DNA of 64,000 nt from Fulvivirga sp. M361. GTDB taxonomy: Bacteria > Bacteroidota > Bacteroidia > Cytophagales > Cyclobacteriaceae. The notes under the pieces are model-generated. The model ran no database searches. It was not told the DNA's origin and was given only the letters and a program-made list of their open reading frames with translations. The translations under genes and the position numbers were made by a program. Positions 1-8,595 of the stretch are shown piece after piece (within the stretch, counting starts at the first letter, position 1; each line of letters opens with the position of its first letter). The stretch spans positions 275,812-339,811 of the forward strand of contig NZ_VKDC01000005.1 in the NCBI RefSeq assembly GCF_007097395.1, read 5' to 3'.

Positions 1-217
1 CATTGTTTAACTACCATTCCAAAAGCTAATAGATGATCCTTGTCATGATCGGAAGCTGATTTAGGTCGTTTAATATCACTATGCGTATCATTAATTTTAG
101 TATAATTAAATTATATAAGACGCCAATATACGGTGTACTATGGTCGTTTACACTCGAGAGTAGTATTACTATATTAACAGGATAATTGTTATTTGTTTAA
201 CAGGATAAGCTACTAAA
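1..217. promoter_or_regulatory. Leader of the stress-protein/V-ATPase operon with a 12-bp direct repeat
   Basis: No gene is visible here. The 12-mer TTAACAGGATAA occurs twice, at 174-185 and 197-208, 23 bp apart, just before the ATG at 218. The second copy supplies the purine-rich AGGATAAG that would act as ribosome binding site about 10 nt before the start. The first copy could be an operator half-site or a simple local duplication. No clear TAnnTTTG box was found. Confidence 0.4.
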
Positions 218-1024
218 ATGAAAATCAACACAATACTATTCCCCACTGATTTTTCCCAGGGAGCAAACCTTGCACTGAAAGAAGCGATTTACTTTGCTAA
301 GCAAGCTAAAGCGCACCTGGAGGTCTTGCATGTATATCATCGTCCGGTGAATGGAGAGCGGTTTAAATCACTGAAAGACAAAGAAAAGGACGTCGAGCTC
401 GAGTTTGAGGCTTTAAAAAAGAATCACCCTGCATTAAGTGAAATAAGTTACTCATTCAAAAAAGAGTTAGGCATATCGGTCGATCGGATAATAGAAATTG
501 TGAATGAGGGCAACATTGATATGCTCATTATGGTTACTAAAGGTGCCAGAGGTTTTGGTGAATTATGGGGCAGCAAGACAGCTTCCATAATACAAAAAGT
601 AGATGTACCTGTTATCGTGATCCCAAATAAAGCTTCCTTACACAATATTAAGACGATCGGACTTGCTTATGACTATAGCCGCAAAGGTCCTACAAGAACG
701 CTTAACAGCCTGGTAAACACTTCTGAGCTTCTCAAGGCCAACCTGGCGATCATTACAGTTAATTTGAAAGAGCGATTCATTGATGCTGAAAGACAACAGG
801 TAAAAGAGCAGATGATCGATGAACTACATGACATACCCTATTCCTTCAGTTACTCCTATCACGACGACGTAGAGGAAGGTCTTATGACATATTGTAACCA
901 ACATAATATTGGACTATTATGCATAGTACCGCACACCTATAACTTTATTGCGGAACTCTTTCATGAAAGTCTGACTCAAAAAATGGTGTTTCACAGTACC
1001 ATTCCCCTACTGGTAATAAGATAG
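218..1024 (+). CDS. Universal stress protein, tandem-domain
   Basis: The 268-residue protein begins with the usual UspA strand (TILFPTDFS, residues 5-13) and has a nucleotide-loop-like glycine stretch at about 109-119 followed by the terminal VPVIVIP strand near 130-136. A second, weaker Usp repeat fills residues 140-268 and ends with IPLLVIR; it lacks a clear ATP loop. Usp proteins are cytoplasmic ATP-binding or dimerising stress factors. It lies 20 bp before the V-ATPase subunit E gene on the same strand and is probably the first gene of that operon, which suggests a role tied to energy or ion stress. That link is inference. The family call is secure; the precise role is unknown. Confidence 0.88.
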   Translation: MKINTILFPTDFSQGANLALKEAIYFAKQAKAHLEVLHVYHRPVNGERFKSLKDKEKDVELEFEALKKNHPALSEISYSFKKELGISVDRIIEIVNEGNIDMLIMVTKGARGFGELWGSKTASIIQKVDVPVIVIPNKASLHNIKTIGLAYDYSRKGPTRTLNSLVNTSELLKANLAIITVNLKERFIDAERQQVKEQMIDELHDIPYSFSYSYHDDVEEGLMTYCNQHNIGLLCIVPHTYNFIAELFHESLTQKMVFHSTIPLLVIR

Positions 1025-1044
1025 ATATAAAACAATATTCCACA

Positions 1045-1659
1045 ATGTCCCAAGAACTTTCAAACCTTGACCAGCTTACCGATAAGATCTACCATGAGGG
1101 TGTTGAAAAAGCAAACCTGAAGGCGGATGAAATCTTACGAGAGGCTGAAAGCCAAAAGCAAAAAATTATTCATGAAGCCAGACTTGAGGCTGAGCGAATG
1201 ATAGCCTCAGCTAAGAAAGCATCCTTAGTAGAAACAAAAAGTGCCGAAAGTGAGATCAGGCTTAAAGGCAAGCAACTCATAAGCGATCTAAAAAGTGAGA
1301 TTGTCCGATTACTTAGACTTAAGGTGATCGATAGCAATGTTCAGGCTTCTTTTTCAGATCAGGCTTTCCTGCAATCTCTCATTTTAGAAATAGTCAGCTA
1401 TTGGAAATCGGATGAAGAACTGGAGTTGATCTTACCGGAAAAGCTGCGTGGAAAAGTAGATAAAGCTTTTGAAAAGAATATTGTAGAACAAATCGATGGC
1501 ATCACCATTAGTTTCAACAAGCAAATAGCGAATGGTTTTAGAATATCACGCCAATCAGACACCTATGATATAACCTTCAGCGAAGATGATTTTATTGAGT
1601 TGTTCAGCGGCTATCTCAAGGAAAAAACCCGCACGTTTTTATTCACTGAGCAACCATGA
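1045..1659 (+). CDS. ntpE: V-type ATP synthase subunit E
   Basis: The 204-residue product has a long charged alpha-helical N-terminus (about 15-100) rich in Ala, Glu and Lys, then a compact alpha/beta C-terminal part, as in the peripheral-stalk subunit E. Subunit E holds the catalytic A3B3 head to subunit I and resists rotation. The gene sits directly before the DUF2764 and A subunit genes and overlaps the next gene by 4 bp (ATGA-type coupling), so the identity rests strongly on operon position together with the helical pattern. It is typical in size for bacterial E subunits (about 190-210 residues). Confidence 0.85.
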   Translation: MSQELSNLDQLTDKIYHEGVEKANLKADEILREAESQKQKIIHEARLEAERMIASAKKASLVETKSAESEIRLKGKQLISDLKSEIVRLLRLKVIDSNVQASFSDQAFLQSLILEIVSYWKSDEELELILPEKLRGKVDKAFEKNIVEQIDGITISFNKQIANGFRISRQSDTYDITFSEDDFIELFSGYLKEKTRTFLFTEQP

Positions 1660-2486
1660 ACTACTACTATCTGATCGCTACACTTCCTGACCTTTCACTG
1701 GAACAAACAACGACACCTATCGACTTTGAAGAAGCCATTGAGACCATAGCCAGGAACCTTGAAAAAGAAGATGAAAAACTTTTCAGACATCTTTTTTTTC
1801 CTTACGACCATAGAAATTTGTTAGCACTGGTATTTCATCAGTACCACGAGATGCCCTTACCTCCATTTATCCACCCCTCTTCCATAGATGAAGAAACAAT
1901 GGCAGACTATGCGCAACATCCTTATAATCTCCCGGATCATATCGCTGATTTCCTGGCGGCATACCAGGAACGCTTTTCAGAAATGAGTATGGCTGAAATA
2001 GAAAATCAACTTTATGCCCGCTTTTATGAAATGATATCGGCAACAAATGACCACTTTATTCAAGAGTATTTCGCTTTCGAAAGGGAGTTAAAAAGCATCG
2101 TCAGTGGAGTGAATCGCAGCATATATGAGTCTTATCCGGACCAGGAGCGCATAGAAGACAGCAGCATATCGGAAAAGCTTTCCCGTGAAGGTGTGGGAGC
2201 ATCTCTGCTCACCAGGACTTATCCTTTTATTGAACCTCTGAAAGAGGCCTTGATCTCAAGAGATCCTGTACGTATTGAAAAAATGATCGATACCATTAAA
2301 TGGGATTACCTGGACCATGCCAGTTATGACTTTTTTAGCCGGCAACATGTATTTGGGTACACCCTAAAATTACTGATGGTAAAACGGTGGAATTGGCTTG
2401 AAAAACAAAAAACGCAAGACCATTTCCAACGTCTTACACGCAAAATCCGCTCATCATCCACCAAACTGAAAACTGAAAAAGTATGA
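1656..2486 (+). CDS. DUF2764 family V-ATPase-associated protein (subunit C-like)
   Basis: The 276-residue protein starts NYYYLIATLPDL, the typical start of DUF2764 proteins that occur inside Bacteroidota V-ATPase operons between E and A. It is all-helical by composition and has no membrane segment or signal peptide. By position it stands where the central-axle subunit C (the d subunit that joins the rotor to the K ring) is found in Enterococcus-type operons, so a C-like role is likely but unproven. The start overlaps the end of ntpE by 4 bp, and the end overlaps ntpA by 4 bp, which shows tight translational coupling. No other candidate for subunit C lies in the operon. Confidence 0.8.
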   Translation: MNYYYLIATLPDLSLEQTTTPIDFEEAIETIARNLEKEDEKLFRHLFFPYDHRNLLALVFHQYHEMPLPPFIHPSSIDEETMADYAQHPYNLPDHIADFLAAYQERFSEMSMAEIENQLYARFYEMISATNDHFIQEYFAFERELKSIVSGVNRSIYESYPDQERIEDSSISEKLSREGVGASLLTRTYPFIEPLKEALISRDPVRIEKMIDTIKWDYLDHASYDFFSRQHVFGYTLKLLMVKRWNWLEKQKTQDHFQRLTRKIRSSSTKLKTEKV

Positions 2487-4252
2487 CCAAAGGTACCATA
2501 ACCAGTATCGTATCCAACCTCGTCACTATAGACGTAGACGGGCCTGTCGGGCAAAACGAGATATGCATGATCATGAACAAAGATGTTCAGCTACGGGCGG
2601 AGGTGATCAGGGTAAATGGTAATGAGGCCTTTGCCCAGGTATTCGAATCTACCCGCAGCGTCAAAATAGGCTGCGAAGTAGTTTTTACCGGTCATATGTT
2701 AGAGGTAGAGCTCGGTCCCGGCATACTTTCCAAGAATTATGATGGACTTCAAAACGACCTGGAGAAAATGGAAGGCACCTTTATCAACACAGGAGATATC
2801 ACGGAGCCGCTGGATAAAGATGTATTGTATCACTTTTCACCTCTAGCCACTCCCGGAGACAAAGTACGTGCCGGTGACTGGCTAGGTAGTGTAAAGGAGA
2901 ATTGGGTGGACCATAAGATCATGGTACCTTTTGTCTTTGAGGGGCAGTATACGGTAAAATCAATTACCGAAACCGGAGAATACAAAATACATGATAAAAT
3001 GGCCACTCTTGTATCCGAAGACGGACAGGAAGTCGCAGTGACCATGACCCAAAAATGGCCGGTAAAACAGGCCATCAAAAGCTACAACCAAAAAATCAGG
3101 CCTTATGATATCCTGCAGACAGGATTACGGGTAATAGATACGTTCAACCCCATCACTGAGGGGGGCACCGGCTACATTCCCGGGCCATTTGGCACAGGAA
3201 AGACGGTACTACAACAGGCCATCGCAAAAAATGCAGAAGCTGACATTATTATTATTGTAGCCTGTGGAGAAAGGGCAAATGAGGTGGTGGAGATCTTTAC
3301 CGAATTCCCCGAGCTAACAGATCCACGTACCGGAAGAAAACTACAGGAAAGGACGACTATCATTTGTAATACATCCAATATGCCGGTAGCGGCCCGTGAA
3401 GCCTCTGTGTATGTGGGTATGACATTGGCAGAATATTACCGGAACATGGGGCTGAAAGTACTGATGTTGGCTGATTCCACCTCACGATGGGCCCAGGCGC
3501 TTCGTGAAATGTCCAACCGGCTGGAAGAATTACCGGGACAGGATGCGTTCCCGGTGGAGCTACCCGCCACCATTGCAAATTTTTACAGCCGCGCGGGATG
3601 CATAGAATTGAATAACCGTCAATTCGGTTCAGTCACTTTCATTGGTACCATCTCACCTGCTGGTGGTAACTTCAAAGAACCGGTCACAGAATCCACCAGT
3701 AAAGTAGCACAGTGTTTTTACGCACTTTCTCAAAAAAGGGCAGACGCCAAACGCTACCCGGCCATTGACTCTATGGCCTCTTATTCCAAATACCTGGATT
3801 ACCAGGAATTCAGGGAACATACCGACGCCTCTATCCAGGAAGGGTGGGTGGACCTGATCAAAAAGACAAAAGACATTATGCGCAAAGGACTGGAAGCACG
3901 GGATCAGATCAATATACTGGGAGACGATGCTGTTCCGATCAGCTATCACATGGACTTCTGGCGTAGTGAGCTCATTGACTTCACCATCATACAACAAGAT
4001 TCCTTTGACACAGTGGACATGAATACTCCCCTGGAACGTCAAAAGTATATGATCAATAAGGTAATGGATATCTGTGACGTCGATATGCTTTTTGATGACT
4101 TCCAGCAGGTAGGTAATTATTTCAAACAATTGATCAATCAGATCAAACAAATGAATTATTCACCATGGAATTCAGAAGAGTTTAATAAATATGAAACGGC
4201 TTTAACAGAGCTGATGAACGAAAAAACCGCTATAGCACCTAGTATGACCTAA
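2483..4252 (+). CDS. ntpA: V-type ATP synthase catalytic subunit A
   Basis: The 589-residue length matches V-type A subunits. The Walker A loop GPFGTGKT is at residues 234-241, a catalytic-site GER motif follows near 264 (CGERANEV), and the Walker B and arginine-rich strand (VLMLADSTSRWAQALREMS) lies near 330-350. The extra non-homologous insert between about 115 and 190 that separates A subunits from F-type beta is present. The protein hydrolyses or makes ATP in the A3B3 head, in the cytoplasm. It is the third subunit gene of the operon and is followed by ntpB after 2 bp. No unusual features were seen. Confidence 0.97.
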   Translation: MTKGTITSIVSNLVTIDVDGPVGQNEICMIMNKDVQLRAEVIRVNGNEAFAQVFESTRSVKIGCEVVFTGHMLEVELGPGILSKNYDGLQNDLEKMEGTFINTGDITEPLDKDVLYHFSPLATPGDKVRAGDWLGSVKENWVDHKIMVPFVFEGQYTVKSITETGEYKIHDKMATLVSEDGQEVAVTMTQKWPVKQAIKSYNQKIRPYDILQTGLRVIDTFNPITEGGTGYIPGPFGTGKTVLQQAIAKNAEADIIIIVACGERANEVVEIFTEFPELTDPRTGRKLQERTTIICNTSNMPVAAREASVYVGMTLAEYYRNMGLKVLMLADSTSRWAQALREMSNRLEELPGQDAFPVELPATIANFYSRAGCIELNNRQFGSVTFIGTISPAGGNFKEPVTESTSKVAQCFYALSQKRADAKRYPAIDSMASYSKYLDYQEFREHTDASIQEGWVDLIKKTKDIMRKGLEARDQINILGDDAVPISYHMDFWRSELIDFTIIQQDSFDTVDMNTPLERQKYMINKVMDICDVDMLFDDFQQVGNYFKQLINQIKQMNYSPWNSEEFNKYETALTELMNEKTAIAPSMT

Positions 4253-4254
4253 CT

Positions 4255-5607
4255 ATGAAGACGAAAGCATTTCAAAGAATATACACTGAATTATCAGCCA
4301 TTACAAGGGCTACCTGTGTGCTCAAAGCAGAAGGTGTTACCTACGAAGAACTGGCCTGGGTAGATGGCAGACCCGCCCAGGCCATAAAGGTGGTAGGAGA
4401 CTTGGTGACCCTTCAGGTATTCCCCGGAACGGAAGGGATCAGCACGAATGCTGAAGTAGTATTTTCAGGTCACCCCCCTCAACTGAAAGTAGGTGAATTG
4501 CTTTCCGGCAGGTTCCTCAACGCTTATGGCGATCCTATGGATGAAGGTCCTGAGATAGAGGGCGAAGCACGCGCTATCGGCGGGCCGGCCGTTAACCCTA
4601 TCCAAAGGTCCAAGCCTTCGGCGCTCCTGGCTACGGGTATTGCAGGCATTGACCTGAATAACACCCTGGTAACAGGACAAAAGATTCCATTCTTTGCTGA
4701 CCCTGGACAGCCATACAACAATTTACTGGCTGAAGTGGCTATGCGTGCTGAAGCAGATAAAATCATCCTCGGCGGTATGGGGTTGTCTAACGATGACTAC
4801 CTTTATTTCAAAAACACCTTCACCCAGGCCGGTGTGCTGGATAAGATCGTATGCTTTATAAATACTTCGGAAAATCCACCTCTTGAAAGATTACTCATAC
4901 CGGAAATGGCATGTACCGCCGCAGAATACTTTGCTAACGATAAGCAAATGAAGGTTCTGGTGTTACTCACTGACATGACCCTTTATGCGGATGCATTAGC
5001 AATAGTAGCGAATAAAATGGATCAGATCCCTTCAAAGGATGCTATGCCAGGCTCTCTTTACAGTGACCTGGCAAAAACCTACGAAAAAGCAGTACAATTC
5101 GCCCATGGAGGTTCTATCACCATCATGGCTGTCACTACGCTGAATGAAGGTGATATTACCCACGCCATTCCTGATAATACAGGCTACATTACAGAGGGAC
5201 AGCTTTTCCTTAAGCAGGACACAGACATCGGTAAAGTGATCATTGACCCCTTCAGAAGCCTTTCCCGCCTGAAGCAAAATGTGATCGGGAAAAAAACACG
5301 TGAAGATCACCCCCAGGTAATGAATACACTGGTGAGACTTTACGCGGATGCCAAAGAGGCCAAAACGAAGCAGGAAAATGGATTCGATCTCAATGAGTAT
5401 GATGAACGCTGCCTGCATTTTGCCCTGGAATATTCAGAAAGGTTATTAGCCATTGACATCAACATTTCCATTGACGAAATGCTGGACATTGGTTGGGAAT
5501 TAATGCAGAAGTTTTTTGAAAAATATGAATTGAATATCAAAGAAGCCTTAATAAATACCTACTGGAAAAAAAGTGAAGATAGCCAGTTAGCAGCTGAAGA
5601 AGTCTAA
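4255..5607 (+). CDS. ntpB: V-type ATP synthase regulatory subunit B
   Basis: The 450-residue protein is homologous to the A subunit but lacks a P-loop: the corresponding segment reads FFADPGQPYNNLL, as expected for the non-catalytic B subunit. The conserved TDMTLYADALAIV strand near 240-252 and the arginine-containing SLYSDLAKTYEKA region near 262-280 are present. It alternates with A in the hexameric head and contributes residues to the catalytic interface. The gene follows ntpA by 2 bp. After it comes the largest gap in the operon (61 bp) before ntpD. Confidence 0.96.
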   Translation: MKTKAFQRIYTELSAITRATCVLKAEGVTYEELAWVDGRPAQAIKVVGDLVTLQVFPGTEGISTNAEVVFSGHPPQLKVGELLSGRFLNAYGDPMDEGPEIEGEARAIGGPAVNPIQRSKPSALLATGIAGIDLNNTLVTGQKIPFFADPGQPYNNLLAEVAMRAEADKIILGGMGLSNDDYLYFKNTFTQAGVLDKIVCFINTSENPPLERLLIPEMACTAAEYFANDKQMKVLVLLTDMTLYADALAIVANKMDQIPSKDAMPGSLYSDLAKTYEKAVQFAHGGSITIMAVTTLNEGDITHAIPDNTGYITEGQLFLKQDTDIGKVIIDPFRSLSRLKQNVIGKKTREDHPQVMNTLVRLYADAKEAKTKQENGFDLNEYDERCLHFALEYSERLLAIDINISIDEMLDIGWELMQKFFEKYELNIKEALINTYWKKSEDSQLAAEEV

Positions 5608-5668
5608 ACCGACAAAATATGATGCATAACCCGATCATGCTTTAACCGATTGCCTTAAACCCGATAAA

Positions 5669-6268
5669 ATGGCGCTCAAATTTCAATACAATAAAAATGC
5701 ACTCCAGGACCTCAAACGACAGTTGAGTATCCGGGAAAAAGCGCTGCCCATTCTGAAAAGTAAGGAAACTGCGCTACGTCATGAGGTTCAACTATTGCAA
5801 CGTACATTAAAGTCACTGGAAAAAGAGATAGAAGATGCAGAGGCGGAGCATCACCAATTTAAGACATTTTGGGCTGAGTTTCCCGATATCCTGGTCATGG
5901 AACCCCTGAACATGCTTCAAAAAAATGTAGTTGGTGTAAAAGTACCATACGTTAAGCAGGTGAATTTTACCCTGCGGAATATGAGCAGGTTCAACCTGCC
6001 CGGGTGGATACCGGCCGGAATAAAAGTATTGGAACGGATCATAAGACTGGAAATAGAAACGGACATTGCCCGCCAGCAGATAGACATACTACACTCAGCC
6101 CGTAAAAAGACCACCCAGAAAGTAAACCTTTACGAAAAAGTGCAAATACCCGCATTTGAAGACGCTACCATCAAAATCAAACGCTTTCTGGAGGACAAAG
6201 ACAACATCTCCAAAGCGGCCCAGAAAATTGTAAAGAAAAGAAACGAACGAAAACAGGTACCGGCATGA
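5669..6268 (+). CDS. ntpD: V-type ATP synthase subunit D
   Basis: The 199-residue product consists mainly of two long helices, at about 5-75 and 125-190, separated by a short globular part. This is the antiparallel coiled coil of the D axle that rotates inside the A3B3 head. The N-terminal pattern (FQYNKNALQDLKRQL) matches the D family start. It overlaps ntpI by 4 bp. The usual partner, subunit F, is not encoded before or after it in this operon. The ATG at 5669 follows a 61-bp spacer that contains four CCGA repeats. Confidence 0.9.
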   Translation: MALKFQYNKNALQDLKRQLSIREKALPILKSKETALRHEVQLLQRTLKSLEKEIEDAEAEHHQFKTFWAEFPDILVMEPLNMLQKNVVGVKVPYVKQVNFTLRNMSRFNLPGWIPAGIKVLERIIRLEIETDIARQQIDILHSARKKTTQKVNLYEKVQIPAFEDATIKIKRFLEDKDNISKAAQKIVKKRNERKQVPA

Positions 6269-8106
6269 AAGAAAAAATGAAGAAAATATCGGTACTCACG
6301 TTCTATAAGGAGAAGGAACAGGTCACTTCATTACTCCAGGAGCTAGGCGTGATCCATGTTGAACTCAATGAAAAAGCCCATAGTCAGAATATCAAGGAGC
6401 TTCAGGAGCAACATTCCAGGGTATCTAAAGCATTACAAACTGTAAAGGATTTTCAAAACGACGATACGGTCAACGCAAACTTAAAACCCGAAAAGCAGAC
6501 CACCGCACACATTCTGGAAGCCATCGCTGATGCAAGAAAAAACTTCGATACAAACCTTCAGCACATTGAAAAGCTACAAAAGGAACAGACTAAGCTAAAG
6601 CCCTGGGGAGAATTTGACCGAAAGCGGCTGGCGCAGTTGGAAGAATACGGCGTGCAGTTCACTTTCTACCAGGCCAGAAGTAAAGATTTTGAACGTTATG
6701 CTATTGACGACAGTATCTGTGAGACTATCCGTATTGAAGGAGGAATAATATATTTTGTCCACCTGCAATATAACCATAGCAAAACACTTCCATTTGAAAA
6801 AGTACTATTACCTGAAAACACGCTTGCTGAAATCGACAGTGAACTGGCCCGTCTTATGGGAGAAAACATTGAGATCACTGAAAAGTTAAGGTCTTATAGT
6901 CTATATATCGAAACCTTAAAACAGGAGCTGGAGCATATCGACAATCAACTGGATTATGAACTGACCATAGGCAGTTATGATGGATATGCAGAAGGTAAGA
7001 TCTTCCATTTGAAGGGCTGGTACCCTGAAATACTGGAAGATAAAATACTGGAAGGCCTGAATGATCAGGGAGCTACATTTTCGGTGTCGTTTCCCGGCCC
7101 GGGTGATAAAGTACCTGTGAAATTGAAAAATACAGGGTACGCTCGTCTTTTCGAGCCCATTACAAGGATATTTCAGCTGCCTAACTACTATGAGTTGGAT
7201 CTCACGCCGTTGATTGCGGTCTTCTATCCCATCTTTTTCGCTTATTGCCTGGGTGATGCCGGATATGGTCTGGTCGTGTTAGGGCTATCCCTGACCGCAT
7301 GGTTCACCTTTCTGCGCAAATCACGACACCTGGCCTTATTAGGATGTCTGCTAGGTGGATTAACCACGTTAATGGGTATTGTAAAGTCCGGGAGCATCTT
7401 CGGCTTACCTCTTACCGGTAGCGACACACTTCCGGCATTCAGTTTCTTATCTCAGTTTGTTTACATTCCTGATGATCAGAATTATGCATTTAATGCATTC
7501 AATGTTGCTCTGATGATCGGTGTGGTACAGATCTTTATTGGTGTAATTTCCTCTATTATTAATAAGATAATATACCAATCCTATATAGCTGCATTACCCC
7601 AGTTAGGGAAGTTATTGATCATCTCTGCGTCCCTGTTATTGTTCCTGGCGAATATGCAAAATGTTGCGATCTTCCTACCCTATGTATCCATAGCTAAAGT
7701 AGTCCTGTTTACCGGCATAGCTTTAGTATTGATCTCACACGATCTGAGTATATCTTTATTTAAACGTATGGGTAGCGGATTACTACCCTTGTTTTTTATA
7801 TTCACAGGCCTTTTAGGAGATGTACTCTCCTATGTCAGGTTATTTGCCCTTGGAGTGGCTTCCTCTGTATTAGGCCTGGTGGTTAACCAGATTGGTATGC
7901 AGATCATGGACAGTGGTTGGTGGGGAGTGCTTCTTGGAATAGTATTCCTGCTTTTTGGACATTCACTTAACCTTGCTTTGGCCATATTGGGAGCATTTGT
8001 ACACCCGTTACGTCTGACTTTTGTGGAATTTTATAATAATGCCCAGTTCGAAGGAGGAGGTATTGAATATAGACCCTTTCAAAAATTAAACAGTAAAACC
8101 GAATAA
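6265..8106 (+). CDS. ntpI: V-type ATP synthase membrane subunit I
   Basis: The 613-residue protein has a cytoplasmic N-terminal half (about 1-310) with coiled-coil stretches near 35-120 and 190-235, then about seven membrane helices from about 325 to 590. The conserved ion-channel arginine is R525 in SYVRLFALGVA, matching the SxxRLxAL motif of the I/a subunits. Subunit I forms the stator half-channels that carry ions to and from the K ring, and its N-terminal arm binds the peripheral stalk. It starts inside the last codons of ntpD. Family and function are secure. Confidence 0.95.
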   Translation: MKEKMKKISVLTFYKEKEQVTSLLQELGVIHVELNEKAHSQNIKELQEQHSRVSKALQTVKDFQNDDTVNANLKPEKQTTAHILEAIADARKNFDTNLQHIEKLQKEQTKLKPWGEFDRKRLAQLEEYGVQFTFYQARSKDFERYAIDDSICETIRIEGGIIYFVHLQYNHSKTLPFEKVLLPENTLAEIDSELARLMGENIEITEKLRSYSLYIETLKQELEHIDNQLDYELTIGSYDGYAEGKIFHLKGWYPEILEDKILEGLNDQGATFSVSFPGPGDKVPVKLKNTGYARLFEPITRIFQLPNYYELDLTPLIAVFYPIFFAYCLGDAGYGLVVLGLSLTAWFTFLRKSRHLALLGCLLGGLTTLMGIVKSGSIFGLPLTGSDTLPAFSFLSQFVYIPDDQNYAFNAFNVALMIGVVQIFIGVISSIINKIIYQSYIAALPQLGKLLIISASLLLFLANMQNVAIFLPYVSIAKVVLFTGIALVLISHDLSISLFKRMGSGLLPLFFIFTGLLGDVLSYVRLFALGVASSVLGLVVNQIGMQIMDSGWWGVLLGIVFLLFGHSLNLALAILGAFVHPLRLTFVEFYNNAQFEGGGIEYRPFQKLNSKTE

Positions 8107-8119
8107 AACGAAAAACACT

Positions 8120-8578
8120 ATGGAAATTGATGTATTGCCATTAACTCTTGCATTCATAGGCGTAGGCCTGCTTGTAGGACTACCAGGATGTGGAAGCGCT
8201 ATGGGCACAGCAGTAGGTGCTATGACCACCGTTGGGGCCCTGAAAAAAAATCCTGACGCCTTTGGCTCCTACATTGTACTCAGTGCCTTGCCAGGCACAC
8301 AGGGATTGTACGGATTTGCAGGCTTTTTCATTCTCCAGGACCTTATCAGCGCTGAAATGACATTACTACAGGGAGCAGGTATTTTGGGAGGAGGACTGGC
8401 ACTGGGACTGGCAGGGCTTTTTTCAGGGCTCTACCAGGGTAAGGTCTGTGCTAACGGAATAGACAGCATTGGTGCTGGTAATGATGTTTTCGGACGTACA
8501 TTAATTCTTGCTGTATTTCCGGAATTATATGCTATCATAGCTTTTGCAGCTTTGTTTTTAATCAGAGGAATACTCTAA
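8120..8578 (+). CDS. ntpK: V-type ATP synthase rotor subunit K, Na+-type signature
   Basis: The 152-residue proteolipid has four membrane helices in two hairpins, as in double-hairpin K subunits. The five side chains that hold Na+ in Enterococcus hirae NtpK (L61, T64, Q65, Q110, E139) all have counterparts at a constant offset of four: L57, T60 and Q61 in LPGTQGLYG, Q106 in YQGKV, and E135 in FPELYAI. This points to a sodium-coupled ring, by comparison with the known NtpK site. It is the last ATPase gene, 13 bp after ntpI and 17 bp before a stress-protein gene. Confidence 0.95.
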   Translation: MEIDVLPLTLAFIGVGLLVGLPGCGSAMGTAVGAMTTVGALKKNPDAFGSYIVLSALPGTQGLYGFAGFFILQDLISAEMTLLQGAGILGGGLALGLAGLFSGLYQGKVCANGIDSIGAGNDVFGRTLILAVFPELYAIIAFAALFLIRGIL

Positions 8579-8595
8579 ACTTAAACTACACAACT

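Noticed and set aside
3653..4150. 165-codon frame antisense to ntpA
   Set aside because: It is a shadow of the conserved catalytic subunit gene; its reading has no family resemblance.
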